Assembly: GCF_900119825.1 (NCBI RefSeq)
Contig: NZ_FPKR01000001.1
Location: 186,001-250,000 of the forward strand
DNA: 64,000 bases
Origin: Chitinimonas taiwanensis DSM 18899
GTDB taxonomy: Bacteria > Pseudomonadota > Gammaproteobacteria > Burkholderiales > Chitinimonadaceae
Direction: 5' to 3'
The translations under genes and the position numbers were made by a program. Positions 55,898 through 64,000 of this stretch are shown here, piece by piece (the stretch's first letter is position 1; each line of letters starts with the position of its first letter). The notes beneath the pieces were generated by a model, which was not told where the DNA came from, did not search any database, and was given only the letters and a program-made list of their open reading frames with translations.

Positions 55898-56765
55898 TGT
55901 TCACCATATCGCTACGCACCACCGAGATGATGCCGCCCCAGTTGCCATTCGCGTAATGGTTGTAGCTCTCGTTGTCGTCACGGAACTTGACCGAGTGGTA
56001 GCTCCATTTGGTGCGACCGCCTTCGTTGGCCGCCGTACCCAAGGTCAGGTCATTGCACCACCAGTCAGACGGATTGCAGAAGCCGGCACCCGAACTACCC
56101 GACACGCCGCCGGTGGAGTGATAGGCCACAGCCTCATCGTCCTGCCCGGGCAAGATGCCCGAGTAGACGGTGCCTGCCGCGCCGGCATACATATAGAACC
56201 AGATATTGCGCGTGGCATTATGGTTGTAGAGCGCACGGGCCGTAGTGGTCTTCAGGTCCTGCACCAGTGGCTCGGAGGTAGTCCAAGAGCCGACATCGGA
56301 CAGCTCCGAACCGCCAGCCGCACCCGAGGCCACACTCACCCACTTGATATTCCAACCCACCTGAGTGCCAGCCCCGCTGGCGCTACACACGCCGGCCGAA
56401 TTCGGCGTCGGCGTCTTCTTGGTGCGGGTCGAGCCGCCGTAGTTGGCCAGCGTGTAACCCATCATTAGGTCACCGGCGCTATGCGCGGCGATATAGCACC
56501 AGTTATCGCCGGTACAGAAGCAATCGAGCGCCTCGCGCACCAGGTGGTTCTGGTCGGCAATACGGCTGCGGCCATCCCAGTTAACCGCCTTCTTGTTCAC
56601 GCCAGCCGCAGTGCTGGCCGGGCCCCAGTAGGTGAAGCTGTCGTAATTACCGATCTGCCCGCCGCCGGTGCGGCCATTGATCCAGAGCGTGTAATTAGTC
56701 GCGCTGGCGAAGACGCCCACGCTCAAGGCAAACAGTACAAAAACACCACGGCAGATGCGCAACAT
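55887..56765 (-). CDS. Secreted alpha/beta-hydrolase-like protein
   Basis: 292 residues from the ATG at 56765, with GGAGAGG upstream. A signal peptide (VFVLFALSVGVFASA) is cleaved near residue 22. The nucleophile elbow is AAHSAGD with Ser96, an A-H-S-x-G variant of G-x-S-x-G; candidate acid and His lie in GQDDEAVAYHS and YNHYANG. Six Cys in the mature part (CFC, WCY, GVC, FC, WWC) suggest disulfides and an extracytoplasmic location. The substrate is unknown; no lipase lid signature was recognised. It is coupled to the anchored partner gene. Confidence 0.78.
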   Translation of the reverse strand: MLRICRGVFVLFALSVGVFASATNYTLWINGRTGGGQIGNYDSFTYWGPASTAAGVNKKAVNWDGRSRIADQNHLVREALDCFCTGDNWCYIAAHSAGDLMMGYTLANYGGSTRTKKTPTPNSAGVCSASGAGTQVGWNIKWVSVASGAAGGSELSDVGSWTTSEPLVQDLKTTTARALYNHNATRNIWFYMYAGAAGTVYSGILPGQDDEAVAYHSTGGVSGSSGAGFCNPSDWWCNDLTLGTAANEGGRTKWSYHSVKFRDDNESYNHYANGNWGGIISVVRSDMVNNAR

Positions 56766-57190
56766 TGCTGACCTCTCCTGATTGATTGCTTGTACACAAG
56801 GCAGGGAGCAGTGGTCATCGGCGCAAGCAGGGTAGGGCCTGGCCTGACCGGCTCGCCCGGAGATGTCCAGGCGACCATGGCGATCCCCCTTCCATCGCCC
56901 ATGCAGCCGATTCCCGAGCGTCTTGTCATTCACCAAACTGGTGCGAAAAGGCAATCTGGCCGCCCGCCGCATGGTAGAGCAATTGATCTAGATCGCAAGC
57001 CTAGCAATCGCTTGAAAGGCCAATGTTGCGCTATCGCCAGTGCACCATGCTGGGGCCGATGGGATAGCTCGGGCGTGAGGGAGGGCTTGGGAGAAAGGCG
57101 CGAAAAAGCCGGGAGGGCAGGCAGCGGTGCGCAAGCGAAAGCGGAATAGAGAAAGCCCCTGATCATTTGCATGAATCAGGGGCTTGTATC
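56766..57190. other. 425-base gap upstream of the hydrolase gene
   Basis: No gene was recognised. It should hold the hydrolase promoter near 56790-56850 (minus strand), and at its other end the tRNA terminator hairpin (57153-57185). Small palindromes such as CACCAAACTGGTG (56931-56943) and GATCTAGATC (near 56986) occur, without known meaning. Confidence 0.5.
57153..57185 (-). terminator. Terminator after tRNA-fMet
   Basis: AAGCCCCTGAT (57153-57163) pairs with ATCAGGGGCTT (57175-57185) around an 11-base loop; on the minus strand it follows the tRNA 3' end by five bases and is trailed by TTTCTCTATT. Confidence 0.75.
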
Positions 57191-57266
57191 TGGTTGCGGG
57201 AACAGGACTCGAACCTGTGACCTTCGGGTTATGAGCCCGACGAGCTGCCAACTGCTCCATCCCGCG
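57191..57266 (-). tRNA. Initiator tRNA-fMet (CAU)
   Basis: 76 nt including encoded CCA. It reads 5' CGCGGGATGGAG... with anticodon CAU in CGGG-CUCAUAA-CCCG, whose three consecutive G-C pairs mark an initiator. The first base C1 faces A72 (unpaired end), the other initiator hallmark, followed by A73 and CCA. The T-loop UUCGAGU and a 4-bp D-stem with GUUGGC loop complete the fold. A near-consensus promoter lies directly upstream. Confidence 0.98.
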
Positions 57267-57278
57267 ACTGAGAAAAAG

Positions 57279-57307
57279 ATTATGTCTTACTTATCTGTAC
57301 CGGTCAA
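57279..57307 (-). promoter_or_regulatory. Sigma-70 promoter for tRNA-fMet
   Basis: On the minus strand TTGACC (57302-57307) and CATAAT (57279-57284) are separated by exactly 17 bases, and the -10 ends 12 bases before the mature tRNA 5' end. Confidence 0.85.
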
Positions 57308-57325
57308 GCAATTTGACGGAAAAGT

Positions 57326-58126
57326 TTACAGGCCGGTGCCACGGTAGAAACGCCAGGCCAGCGCGATACCGCCGCTGAGCGTAGTTTTCTGTTTGAGCAA
57401 GGGACTGGCGGCAAAACGGGCCCCGTCCAGTTGATCGGCGCGCAGGAACACGCCCAGCCAGTAGTCACCAATCTCGCGGCTCGCGCTGAAAGTCGTTTGC
57501 AGGCCGGCGTAACCGGAATGGGCTTGATAAGCCGGTCGATCAGGGCGGGCGAATTCCGCGTCCACGCCATAGAAGTATTCATGTTGCTTGCGGCTGCCGA
57601 CCAGGGCGCCGCCCGACCAGGCCAGGCGCCAAACTTCATCCTCGCCGGCGCGCCATTCAGCCGCGAGCTTGGGATTGAGCACGGTGCCGATATAGCGCGT
57701 GCGCCAGTCGTCCACCACGAAGGCGGCGCGCAGTGGCAGCACCAAGTCCCAGCGCACGGCGGCATCCTGCGCGTTCAATCGATACTTGAGCGAGGGCCCG
57801 GCTTCCAGCGTGGGCGACAGGCGCGGCATGCCCGCGCGCGCCGCATTGTCCTTGCTATGGCTGGGCGGAGTGATATTCAGGCTCAGGTCGAGTTCGGCGC
57901 GCTCGCTATCGAACAGCTTGCCGCGCAAGCCCGCGCGCGAGATCTCGATCTTGTCGCTACGGTAGCTGATATAGGGCACCGGCAATAGATAACTGCGCTG
58001 CTCATCGCTGCCGCGGTAATCGGGCAGGCTGATGGCGGACAGGCCGATACCCAAGTCGAGCTGGCTAGGTTCGGCCAAGGCGGCCGTGCTAAGCAATAGG
58101 GCAAGAAGCGGAATACGCAGTGTCAT
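57326..58126 (-). CDS. MipA/OmpV-family outer-membrane protein
   Basis: 266 residues with a signal peptide (LLALLLSTAALA). Alternating hydrophobic strands and an ending aromatic-rich strand (GGIALAWRFYRGTGL) fit the MipA/OmpV beta-barrel. The N-terminal LDLGIGLSAISLPDYRGSDEQRSYLLPVPY is typical of the family. MipA scaffolds murein synthesis (MltA-interacting) in E. coli; relatives have adhesion roles. The tRNA promoter lies directly behind its stop. Confidence 0.93.
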   Translation of the reverse strand: MTLRIPLLALLLSTAALAEPSQLDLGIGLSAISLPDYRGSDEQRSYLLPVPYISYRSDKIEISRAGLRGKLFDSERAELDLSLNITPPSHSKDNAARAGMPRLSPTLEAGPSLKYRLNAQDAAVRWDLVLPLRAAFVVDDWRTRYIGTVLNPKLAAEWRAGEDEVWRLAWSGGALVGSRKQHEYFYGVDAEFARPDRPAYQAHSGYAGLQTTFSASREIGDYWLGVFLRADQLDGARFAASPLLKQKTTLSGGIALAWRFYRGTGL

Positions 58127-58158
58127 GCAGGCCTACCGAACAATAGGGAAGGGCGATG

Positions 58159-59385
58159 CTAGGCGCTCGTCAGCGCGCTGGCTAGCCCTGCCGGAGCGTC
58201 CACTACACGCAACTGCGGCGTGCCATGCCAGTCGGCGCAGCGCTGCAAGGCGCTGTGCAGATCGGCAAGCAAGCGCTGGCTCACGCGTACGCCGGGTTCC
58301 AGGAACAGTGCCTTCACCTCGAACACGCCTTGCTGACGGTGCGCCTTCGCATCCAGGCGCCCCACCAGCTTGCCGCGCGACAGGATGGGCAGCACGAAGT
58401 AGCCGTACTTGCGCTTCGGAGCTGGGGTATAGCACTCGATGCGGTAATCGAAATCGAATAGCTCGCTGGCGCGCTGGCGATCCCATACCACTGGGTCGAA
58501 CGGCGACAGCAGCGTGGTCACGGTGGATTGCAGTCGTCCGGCCTCAGCCGCCACCAGCAAAGGCTGTAGATCCTTATCTATATACGCATCATGCTGCCAG
58601 CCCTCGATGCGCACCGGCAGCAACTCGCCCGCATCGGCCAGGGCATGCAGCATGGCCTGGTATTTACCGCGCTTGAGGCGGTAGTAATCGCCCACCCAGG
58701 CGGCTTTCACCACCCCGAGGGCGCGGCAGCTGCGCCTGACCATCTCGCGCTGGGCGGCTTCCGGGCTGGGCGTATCGCGCGCATCGTTCCAACCTTGCGG
58801 GTAGTGCTTGGCCAGCACGTTTTCCGCCAGGTCGTAGACGCGCTGAAAGTTGCGCCGCTCGCTGACCATTAGTTCGCCCACGGTGAACAGCACCTCTAGA
58901 TGGCGCTTTTCCGGCTTCCAATCCCACCAGCCATTGCCCTTGCCGCCCTGGCGCTCGAAGTCGGCCGAGCGAACCGGGCCACGCTGGCGGATGTGCGCTT
59001 TAAGGGCGGCAATCTCCGTTGCGTGCTGCTCCAGCCAGCGCGCGGAGAACTTCCAACCCATGCCGGCCGGGTCAAGCATGCGGTGGCGCAAGAGGCCGTA
59101 GTCCTCGCTCGGCACGAAGCAGGCTTCATGCGCCCAGTATTCGTAGAGTTTGCCCTCGGCCAGCAGCTGCTCAAGCCAGGCCATGTCGAAGGCACCCAGG
59201 CGGCTGAACAACACGAAGTAGGGACTGCGGTTAACCACCGAAATGGTATCGATCTGCAATAGCGCCATGCGCTGGATGGCAGCCAATACGTCGGGCTTGC
59301 TGGCCTTGCGGCGCGGCGGCTTGAGCAGGCCCTGGGCGGCCAGATGCAGATTGCGTGCGGCGCTGAGCGGCAGATGCAAGGTCAT
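58159..59385 (-). CDS. Winged-helix DNA glycosylase-like protein (YcaQ family)
   Basis: 408 residues from the ATG at 59385. The family (HTH_42/AlkZ-YcaQ) carries a Q-x-D catalytic motif, visible as LLQIDTISVV near residue 45, followed by the conserved FDMAWLEQLLAEGKLYEYWAHEACF and three winged-helix units through to the C-terminus. E. coli YcaQ unhooks interstrand cross-links by glycosylase action. A repair role here is inferred from this family and motif. Confidence 0.9.
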   Translation of the reverse strand: MTLHLPLSAARNLHLAAQGLLKPPRRKASKPDVLAAIQRMALLQIDTISVVNRSPYFVLFSRLGAFDMAWLEQLLAEGKLYEYWAHEACFVPSEDYGLLRHRMLDPAGMGWKFSARWLEQHATEIAALKAHIRQRGPVRSADFERQGGKGNGWWDWKPEKRHLEVLFTVGELMVSERRNFQRVYDLAENVLAKHYPQGWNDARDTPSPEAAQREMVRRSCRALGVVKAAWVGDYYRLKRGKYQAMLHALADAGELLPVRIEGWQHDAYIDKDLQPLLVAAEAGRLQSTVTTLLSPFDPVVWDRQRASELFDFDYRIECYTPAPKRKYGYFVLPILSRGKLVGRLDAKAHRQQGVFEVKALFLEPGVRVSQRLLADLHSALQRCADWHGTPQLRVVDAPAGLASALTSA

Positions 59386-59488
59386 GGCGCGGGCAGGCGA
59401 TGAATGGGAAGCCGGCAGTGTAAGCGAAAGCCAGCGGGCGAGTAGAATGGCGCCCTTCGCAAGCACCCGCCCCACAGAAAGCCCCGCC

Positions 59489-60046
59489 ATGGCCCTGAGC
59501 GCCACCATCTATAAAGCCGATCTGAGCGTGTCCGATATGGACCGCGGCTACTACGCTGCCCACAATCTGACCATCGCCTGTCACCCCTCCGAGACCACCG
59601 AGCGCATGATGCTGCGCCTGTTGGCCTTTGCCATCTATGCCAGCGAGGGGCTGAAATTCACCCGCGGCATCAGCAGCGAAGACGAGCCGGATATCTGGGA
59701 ACACCATGACCATGGCGATGTGAAGCTGTGGATAGAGCTGGGCCTGCCCGATGAGCGCCGCCTGCGCCAGGCCTGCGGCAAGGCCGACCAGGTGGTGCTG
59801 TTCGCCTATGGCGGCCGCGCGCTGCCGGTCTGGTGGAAGACCCATGCCGGCGTGCTGCGCAAGCTGGACAAGCTGACCGTACTCAGCGTGCCGGAAGCCA
59901 CCCTGGCGGCGCTCGATGCCATGGCCGCGCGCAGCATGCAGCTGAGCTGCACGATACAGGACGGGGTGATCTGGCTGGCCGACGGCAGCCACAACCTGGA
60001 AATCCAGGTCGAAACCCTGCAGCGCGATGGCAAGCAAGCGCCGTAA
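59489..60046 (+). CDS. yaeQ: YaeQ-family protein
   Basis: 185 residues from the ATG at 59489. The fold resembles PD-(D/E)XK nucleases. The family start is MALSATIYKADLSVSDMDRGYY, followed by SETTERMMLRLLAF, EDEPDIWEHHDHGDVKLWIELGLPDERRL and CGKADQVVLFAYG. Activity remains uncertain; it was linked to RfaH in E. coli, not yet proved here. It is divergent from the YcaQ gene and ends at a bidirectional terminator. Confidence 0.96.
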   Translation: MALSATIYKADLSVSDMDRGYYAAHNLTIACHPSETTERMMLRLLAFAIYASEGLKFTRGISSEDEPDIWEHHDHGDVKLWIELGLPDERRLRQACGKADQVVLFAYGGRALPVWWKTHAGVLRKLDKLTVLSVPEATLAALDAMAARSMQLSCTIQDGVIWLADGSHNLEIQVETLQRDGKQAP

Positions 60047-60050
60047 AGCA

Positions 60051-60088
60051 GCAAACAAAAAGGCACCCCAGGGTGCCTTTTGTTTTGC
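60051..60088. terminator. Bidirectional terminator between yaeQ and the secreted protein gene
   Basis: GCAAACAAAAAGGCACCC and its near-complement GGGTGCCTTTTGTTTTGC form a stem with CA in the middle and A/T runs on both sides. Confidence 0.93.
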
Positions 60089-60105
60089 TTACGGCGTGCT
60101 GCGCT

Positions 60106-60477
60106 TCAGTCGATTTCGATGCAGCCGGCCACCATGCAGACAGCCACGAACTGCTTGGGCTGGCTGCAGAAAACCTGGTAGGTCTCTTCGCTACCCTGCT
60201 TATCGATGATCCACGCACCATCGCCCTGGCAACCAGCGGCGCGCGCCATACCCATCACCTCATAAGACCAGCTGCCCTGCTTGAGCTGGCTGAAGTCGCG
60301 CGGCTTGGCAATCGCGCGTGAGGGAATCTGATCGAGCGATGCATCGTCCTGCTTGGCCAAGGCCGCCAGCACCACATTCGCACCCGCGGCGGGGGCGTCA
60401 TTGCCCTGGGCAAGGGCGGGCAAGGCAAACACGGCGGATAGAACGATGGCAAGCAGCGAGCGGGACATGGTGGTCAT
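60106..60477 (-). CDS. Small secreted protein of unknown function
   Basis: 123 residues from the ATG at 60477 (ATG at 60468 is equally possible; neither has a clear Shine-Dalgarno sequence). A signal peptide (SLLAIVLSAVFALPALAQG) is followed by a mature domain of about 100 residues with four Cys (AAGCQGDGAW, VFCSQPKQ, VCMVAGCIEI). No family was recognised. It lies downstream of the aminopeptidase with its own hairpin at 60544-60579 between them. Confidence 0.7.
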   Translation of the reverse strand: MTTMSRSLLAIVLSAVFALPALAQGNDAPAAGANVVLAALAKQDDASLDQIPSRAIAKPRDFSQLKQGSWSYEVMGMARAAGCQGDGAWIIDKQGSEETYQVFCSQPKQFVAVCMVAGCIEID

Positions 60478-60543
60478 CAATGGAAAGGCGGCAGGGGCAC
60501 AAATATGACATAAGAATACCCTGACCTCCAAGCGCCGCCGGGC

Positions 60544-60579
60544 AAAAAAATACCGCCCAGCCGGGATGCGGCTGGGCGG
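60544..60579 (-). terminator. Strong terminator after the M24 aminopeptidase
   Basis: On the minus strand CCGCCCAGCCG pairs with CGGCTGGGCGG (60569-60579 with 60553-60563) and is followed after TA by a seven-base T-run. Confidence 0.95.
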
Positions 60580-60597
60580 CATATTGACGACACTGGC

Positions 60598-62403
60598 TCA
60601 GATGGCGGCCGTGCGTGCTTCCAGCCAGCGCAGTGCTTCGCCCTGCACCAGCGGGGCCAAACGTGCGCGCACCATGGCGTGGTAATCATTCAGCCAGGCC
60701 AGCTCATCCGCACGCAGCAAATCCCGCGCAATGCAGCGGGTATCGATCGGGCACAGGGTCAGGGTTTCGAACTTAAGGAACTCACCGAACTCGTTCTGCT
60801 CGGCCGCCACATTCAGCACCAGGTTCTCGATACGCACTCCCCACTGGCCGGGACGGTAAATACCCGGCTCGTTCGAGGTGATCATGCCCGGCTCCATCGC
60901 GGTATGCGGCTCGGGCATGGCGCCCGGGGAAATCGACTGCGGACCTTCATGCACGTTCAGGAAGTAACCGACACCGTGACCGGTGCCATGGCCGTAATCA
61001 ACACCCCCGGCCCAGATCGGCGCACGGGCCAGCGCATCCAGACGCGGCGAAGCCAGGCCGCGCGGGAAGTGCGCCATCGATAGGGCGATCATGCCCTTCA
61101 GCACCAGGGTGAAATCGCGCTTTTCCGCCGCCGACAAGGTGCCGACCGGCACCACGCGGGTGATATCAGTCGTGCCGCCCAGATACTGGCCGCCCGAATC
61201 GATCAGCAGGAGGCCATCGCCTTCGATGACCGCATGCGCATCTTCCGTGGCGCGGTAGTGTGGCATGGCGCCATTGGCCTTGAAGCCGGCAATGGTGGCA
61301 AAGCTCGGCGACACAAAGCCAGGGCGGCGCGCCCGCGCGGCGCAGATCTGCTCGTCGATGGTTAGCTCGGTGATGCGCTCGCCGCTGGCCAGCGCGCCTT
61401 CCAGCCAGCTGAAGAACTCGCAGAGCGCGGCGCCGTCCTGCTCCATGGCGGCGCGCACATGGGCGACCTCGGCCGCACTCTTGCGCGACTTGGCAAAGGT
61501 GGACGGGTTGATCGCCTCGATCACCGTCACCCCCTCGGCCACGGCCTGGCGCAGTCCGAGCGTGATGCGACGCGGATCAAGCAGCAGGCTGCTGCCCTTG
61601 GGCAGGGCCGCCAGTGCCATTGGGGCGGCGCTGTAGTCGGCCAGCTGCACGCCATCGCGCGCCAGGGTGGCGGCCAGGTCAGCCGGCACCTTGCCCTCTG
61701 CCAGGAACAGGGTGGCTGTCTCCAGTCCCACCAGGGCATGGGCGATGAAGACCGGGTTGTAGTTGACGTCGCTGCCGCGCAGATTGAACAGCCAGGCCAG
61801 GTCGTCCACGGTGGAAATAAAGTGCTGCTGCGCGCCCTTGGCACGCATTTCGGTACGCAACCAGGCCAGCCGATCGGCGCGGCTTTGCGTGGCATGCGGC
61901 GGCAGGTGTTCATAGATGCTGGCGCTGGGCAGGCCAGGGCGCTCGGTCCAGACCTGTTCGAGCAGATCGATATCGGTACGCAGGGTCACGCCATTCGCGC
62001 GCAGCGCGGCTTCCAGTGCACGCCCGGTGGCCAGACCCAGTACCGCGCCGTCCACGCCCACGCTGCCACCGGCACGGACATTCGCCGCCAACCAATCGAT
62101 ATGCTGGGTGCCGCTGACGGTCGGAATCTTGACCAGCTCAATGCCGCTGCCGGCCAGCTCAGCCTCGGCCTGCACCCAGTAACGGCTATCGGCCCACAGG
62201 CCGGCGAAGTCGGCCGTCACCACCAGGGTGCCCACCGAGCCATGAAAGCCGGACAGCCAGCGTCGCCCTTGCCAGCGGCCGGGCAGGTATTCGGACAGAT
62301 GCGGGTCGGCCGACGGCACCAGATAGGCGGCCAGGCCTTGCTGGGCCATGGCCTCACGTAAGGCGGCGATACGGGCGGGAATGGGCGAGGCGAGGCGGTC
62401 CAT
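60598..62403 (-). CDS. M24B aminopeptidase P family protein
   Basis: 601 residues from the ATG at 62403. It is a long, two-creatinase-domain form: N-terminal creatinase-like domains (about 1-300, YLVPSADPHLSEYLP) and C-terminal M24 pita-bread domain (about 310-600). Metal ligands appear in GGTTDITRV (Asp), HGTGHGVGYF (His), TSNEPGIY (Glu) and ENLV (Glu). It removes N-terminal residues before proline. Long forms such as this are found widely in bacteria and eukaryotes. It is divergent from ygiQ. Confidence 0.95.
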   Translation of the reverse strand: MDRLASPIPARIAALREAMAQQGLAAYLVPSADPHLSEYLPGRWQGRRWLSGFHGSVGTLVVTADFAGLWADSRYWVQAEAELAGSGIELVKIPTVSGTQHIDWLAANVRAGGSVGVDGAVLGLATGRALEAALRANGVTLRTDIDLLEQVWTERPGLPSASIYEHLPPHATQSRADRLAWLRTEMRAKGAQQHFISTVDDLAWLFNLRGSDVNYNPVFIAHALVGLETATLFLAEGKVPADLAATLARDGVQLADYSAAPMALAALPKGSSLLLDPRRITLGLRQAVAEGVTVIEAINPSTFAKSRKSAAEVAHVRAAMEQDGAALCEFFSWLEGALASGERITELTIDEQICAARARRPGFVSPSFATIAGFKANGAMPHYRATEDAHAVIEGDGLLLIDSGGQYLGGTTDITRVVPVGTLSAAEKRDFTLVLKGMIALSMAHFPRGLASPRLDALARAPIWAGGVDYGHGTGHGVGYFLNVHEGPQSISPGAMPEPHTAMEPGMITSNEPGIYRPGQWGVRIENLVLNVAAEQNEFGEFLKFETLTLCPIDTRCIARDLLRADELAWLNDYHAMVRARLAPLVQGEALRWLEARTAAI

Positions 62404-62627
62404 GGCGGTTTTCCTGGCTGATTGAGGCCGGCGGGCCGGTAAGCCCGCCAAGCGGATTGAGCGTGCCGGTAGGCAGACGCGCAGTATAAAGAAAAGCGCC
62501 TGCGCTGCCTGCCACCGCATGGTCATGGCGATGGCAAACCGATGCTATCCCCCTGAAAATCAAGCCAATTTTGTCCAAGACGCGCATTTCTGCGAAAATG
62601 CCCGATTCGCTCAGCAGATCGCAGTCC

Positions 62628-64000
62628 ATGTCCAGCCTCGCCCCACCATCGATTTCCCAGTTGCTACCCGGTATTGCCGCGCGCAAACCGGCGCCCTTCC
62701 TGCCCATGAGCCGCCAGGAAATGGCCCAGCTCGGCTGGGACGAATGCGATGTGATCCTGGTCACGGGTGACTGCTATATCGACCACCCGAGCTTCGGCAT
62801 GGCCCTGATCGGCCGCGCCTTGGAAGCGCAGGGCCTGCGCGTGGGCATCATCGCCCAGCCCGATTGGCAGAGCGCCGAGGCCTTCAAGGCCCTGGGCAAA
62901 CCACGGCTGTTCTTTGGCGTGACGGCCGGCAATATGGATTCGATGATCAACCGCTACACGGCCGACAAGAAGCCGCGTTCGGATGACGCCTATACCCCAC
63001 ATGGCGCAGCCGGCAAACGCCCCGACCGCGCGGTCACCATCTATTCACAGCGCTGCCGCGAGGCCTTCCCTGGCGTGCAGATCATGGTTGGCGGCATCGA
63101 GGCCAGCCTGCGCCGCATCGCCCAGTACGATTACTGGAGCGACACGGTGCGCCAGTCGGCGCTCATCTATAGCAAGGCCGACATCCTGCTGTTCGGCAAT
63201 GCCGAACGCGCGCTGGTGGAAGTGGCGCAGCGCGCGATGGCCGGCGAGCGGCTGAAGGATATGCGTGATATCCGCGGCACCGCCTTTATCGTTAACCGCG
63301 GCTGGCGCCCGGACGAGGGCTGGAGCGAAGAGGACTCATCCACCGTCGATACCCCGGGCCGCGTCGATGCGCATATCGACCCGTATGCGATGGAGCCGGA
63401 GGCACCCAAGCAAGTCAACACGCCTGCCCTGCCCGAGGGCACGCTGCCGGTGCGCCTGATCAGCAAGGCCGAGCGCCTGCGCGCCAAGCTCGAGGCGCGC
63501 GGCAAGACGGTGATCCGCATTCCGTCCTATGAGATGGTGGCGCACGACCCGGTGCTGTATGCGCATGCGAGTCGCGTGCTGCATCTGGAATCCAACCCCG
63601 GCAATGCGCGCGCGCTGGTGCAGCAGCATGGCGAGCGCGATGTGTGGATCAATCCGCCGCCGATTCCGCTCACCACCCCGGAAATGGACTGGGTGTTCGG
63701 CCTCTATTACGCGCGCAATCCGCACCCGGCCTATGGCGACGCGCATATCCCGGCCTGGGAGATGATCAAGCATTCGATCAATATCATGCGCGGCTGCTTT
63801 GGCGGCTGTACCTTCTGCTCGATCACCGAGCACGAGGGCCGCATCATCCAGAGCCGCTCGGAAGAATCCATCCTCAAGGAAATCGAGGAGATCCGCGACA
63901 AGACGCGTGGCTTCAAGGGCCATATCACCGACCTCGGTGGCCCTACCGCGAATATGTACCGGCTGGCCTGCAAGGACCCGAAGATTGAGTCGGCCTGCCG
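62628..64000 (+). CDS. YgiQ-family radical SAM protein, 3' partial
   Basis: 457 residues are visible before the right edge; the family is usually about 700. An in-frame ATG ten codons earlier (62598) is an alternative. The N-terminal domain carries [19 protein letters not shown], the conserved YgiQ start. The radical SAM cluster-binding segment is [11 protein letters not shown] (C-x3-C-x2-C, about 387-394). The substrate of YgiQ is not established. Truncation is due to the window end, not to a mutation. Confidence 0.93.
   Translation, partial: MSSLAPPSISQLLPGIAARKPAPFLPMSRQEMAQLGWDECDVILVTGDCYIDHPSFGMALIGRALEAQGLRVGIIAQPDWQSAEAFKALGKPRLFFGVTAGNMDSMINRYTADKKPRSDDAYTPHGAAGKRPDRAVTIYSQRCREAFPGVQIMVGGIEASLRRIAQYDYWSDTVRQSALIYSKADILLFGNAERALVEVAQRAMAGERLKDMRDIRGTAFIVNRGWRPDEGWSEEDSSTVDTPGRVDAHIDPYAMEPEAPKQVNTPALPEGTLPVRLISKAERLRAKLEARGKTVIRIPSYEMVAHDPVLYAHASRVLHLESNPGNARALVQQHGERDVWINPPPIPLTTPEMDWVFGLYYARNPHPAYGDAHIPAWEMIKHSINIMRGCFGGCTFCSITEHEGRIIQSRSEESILKEIEEIRDKTRGFKGHITDLGGPTANMYRLACKDPKIESAC

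Overview
The window is a GC-rich, densely coded bacterial chromosome segment. Its gene content fits a betaproteobacterium, most likely near Neisseriales or Burkholderiales. Pointers are the purE-purK-purC block, glnK-amtB behind a sigma-54 promoter, the 'ferrooxidans-type' gshA followed by gshB and a permease-less PTS (EIIA-Man, HPr, EI), a one-cysteine DksA, and the ruvCAB-tol-pal supercluster. The placement is inference from gene order and protein families; no 16S gene is present. No prophage, CRISPR array or intact insertion sequence is visible.

Layout. 1-7105 (+): a partial cupredoxin, two large GGDEF-EAL proteins and argA. 7117-13296 (-): an EAL-HDOD protein, purC, purK, purE, amtB and glnK. 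13533 (+): ubiK. 13879-18080 (-): hemL, a CYTH protein, hemJ, an M48 protease, a J-like membrane protein and a 54-residue rubredoxin. 18202 (+): thiD. 19127-27859 (-): cpoB, pal, tolB, tolA, tolR, a TraB/GumN gene, tolQ, ruvB, a solute-binding protein, ruvA and ruvC. 27976-37291 holds mixed-strand genes: a PAS protein, a TonB-like protein, cytochrome c, dksA, aroG, a lipoyl-like protein, an SMP-30 protein, a CWC protein, a hydratase and amn. 37293-42275 (-): methyltransferase, LysE exporter, grxD, prmC, an EAL protein and mgtE. 42403-42669 is a palindromic 267-bp element without genes. 42789-49107 (+): gshA, DUF4399, HDOD, gshB, EIIA-Man, HPr and ptsI. 49155-52836 (-): two glycosyltransferases and parE. 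53511 (+): a LacI-type regulator. 54596-59385 (-): a membrane-anchored partner plus secreted hydrolase pair, initiator tRNA-fMet, mipA and a YcaQ-like protein. 59489 (+): yaeQ. 60106-62403 (-): a small secreted protein and an M24 aminopeptidase. 62628 to the right edge (+): ygiQ, cut by the window.

Themes. Most of the window is housekeeping: purine synthesis, nitrogen sensing, haem, envelope integrity, recombination, glutathione, topoisomerase IV. Overlaid on this is a rich cyclic-di-GMP layer of two dual-domain enzymes, an EAL-HDOD protein, a stand-alone EAL protein and an HDOD protein. The items most worth a second look are the multi-palindrome element upstream of gshA, the two-gene secreted hydrolase/anchored-partner operon, a lipoyl-plus-PSBD protein with no lipoylatable lysine, a PAS protein ending in a histidine-less kinase dimerisation helix, and non-canonical genes lodged inside the tol and ruv operons.
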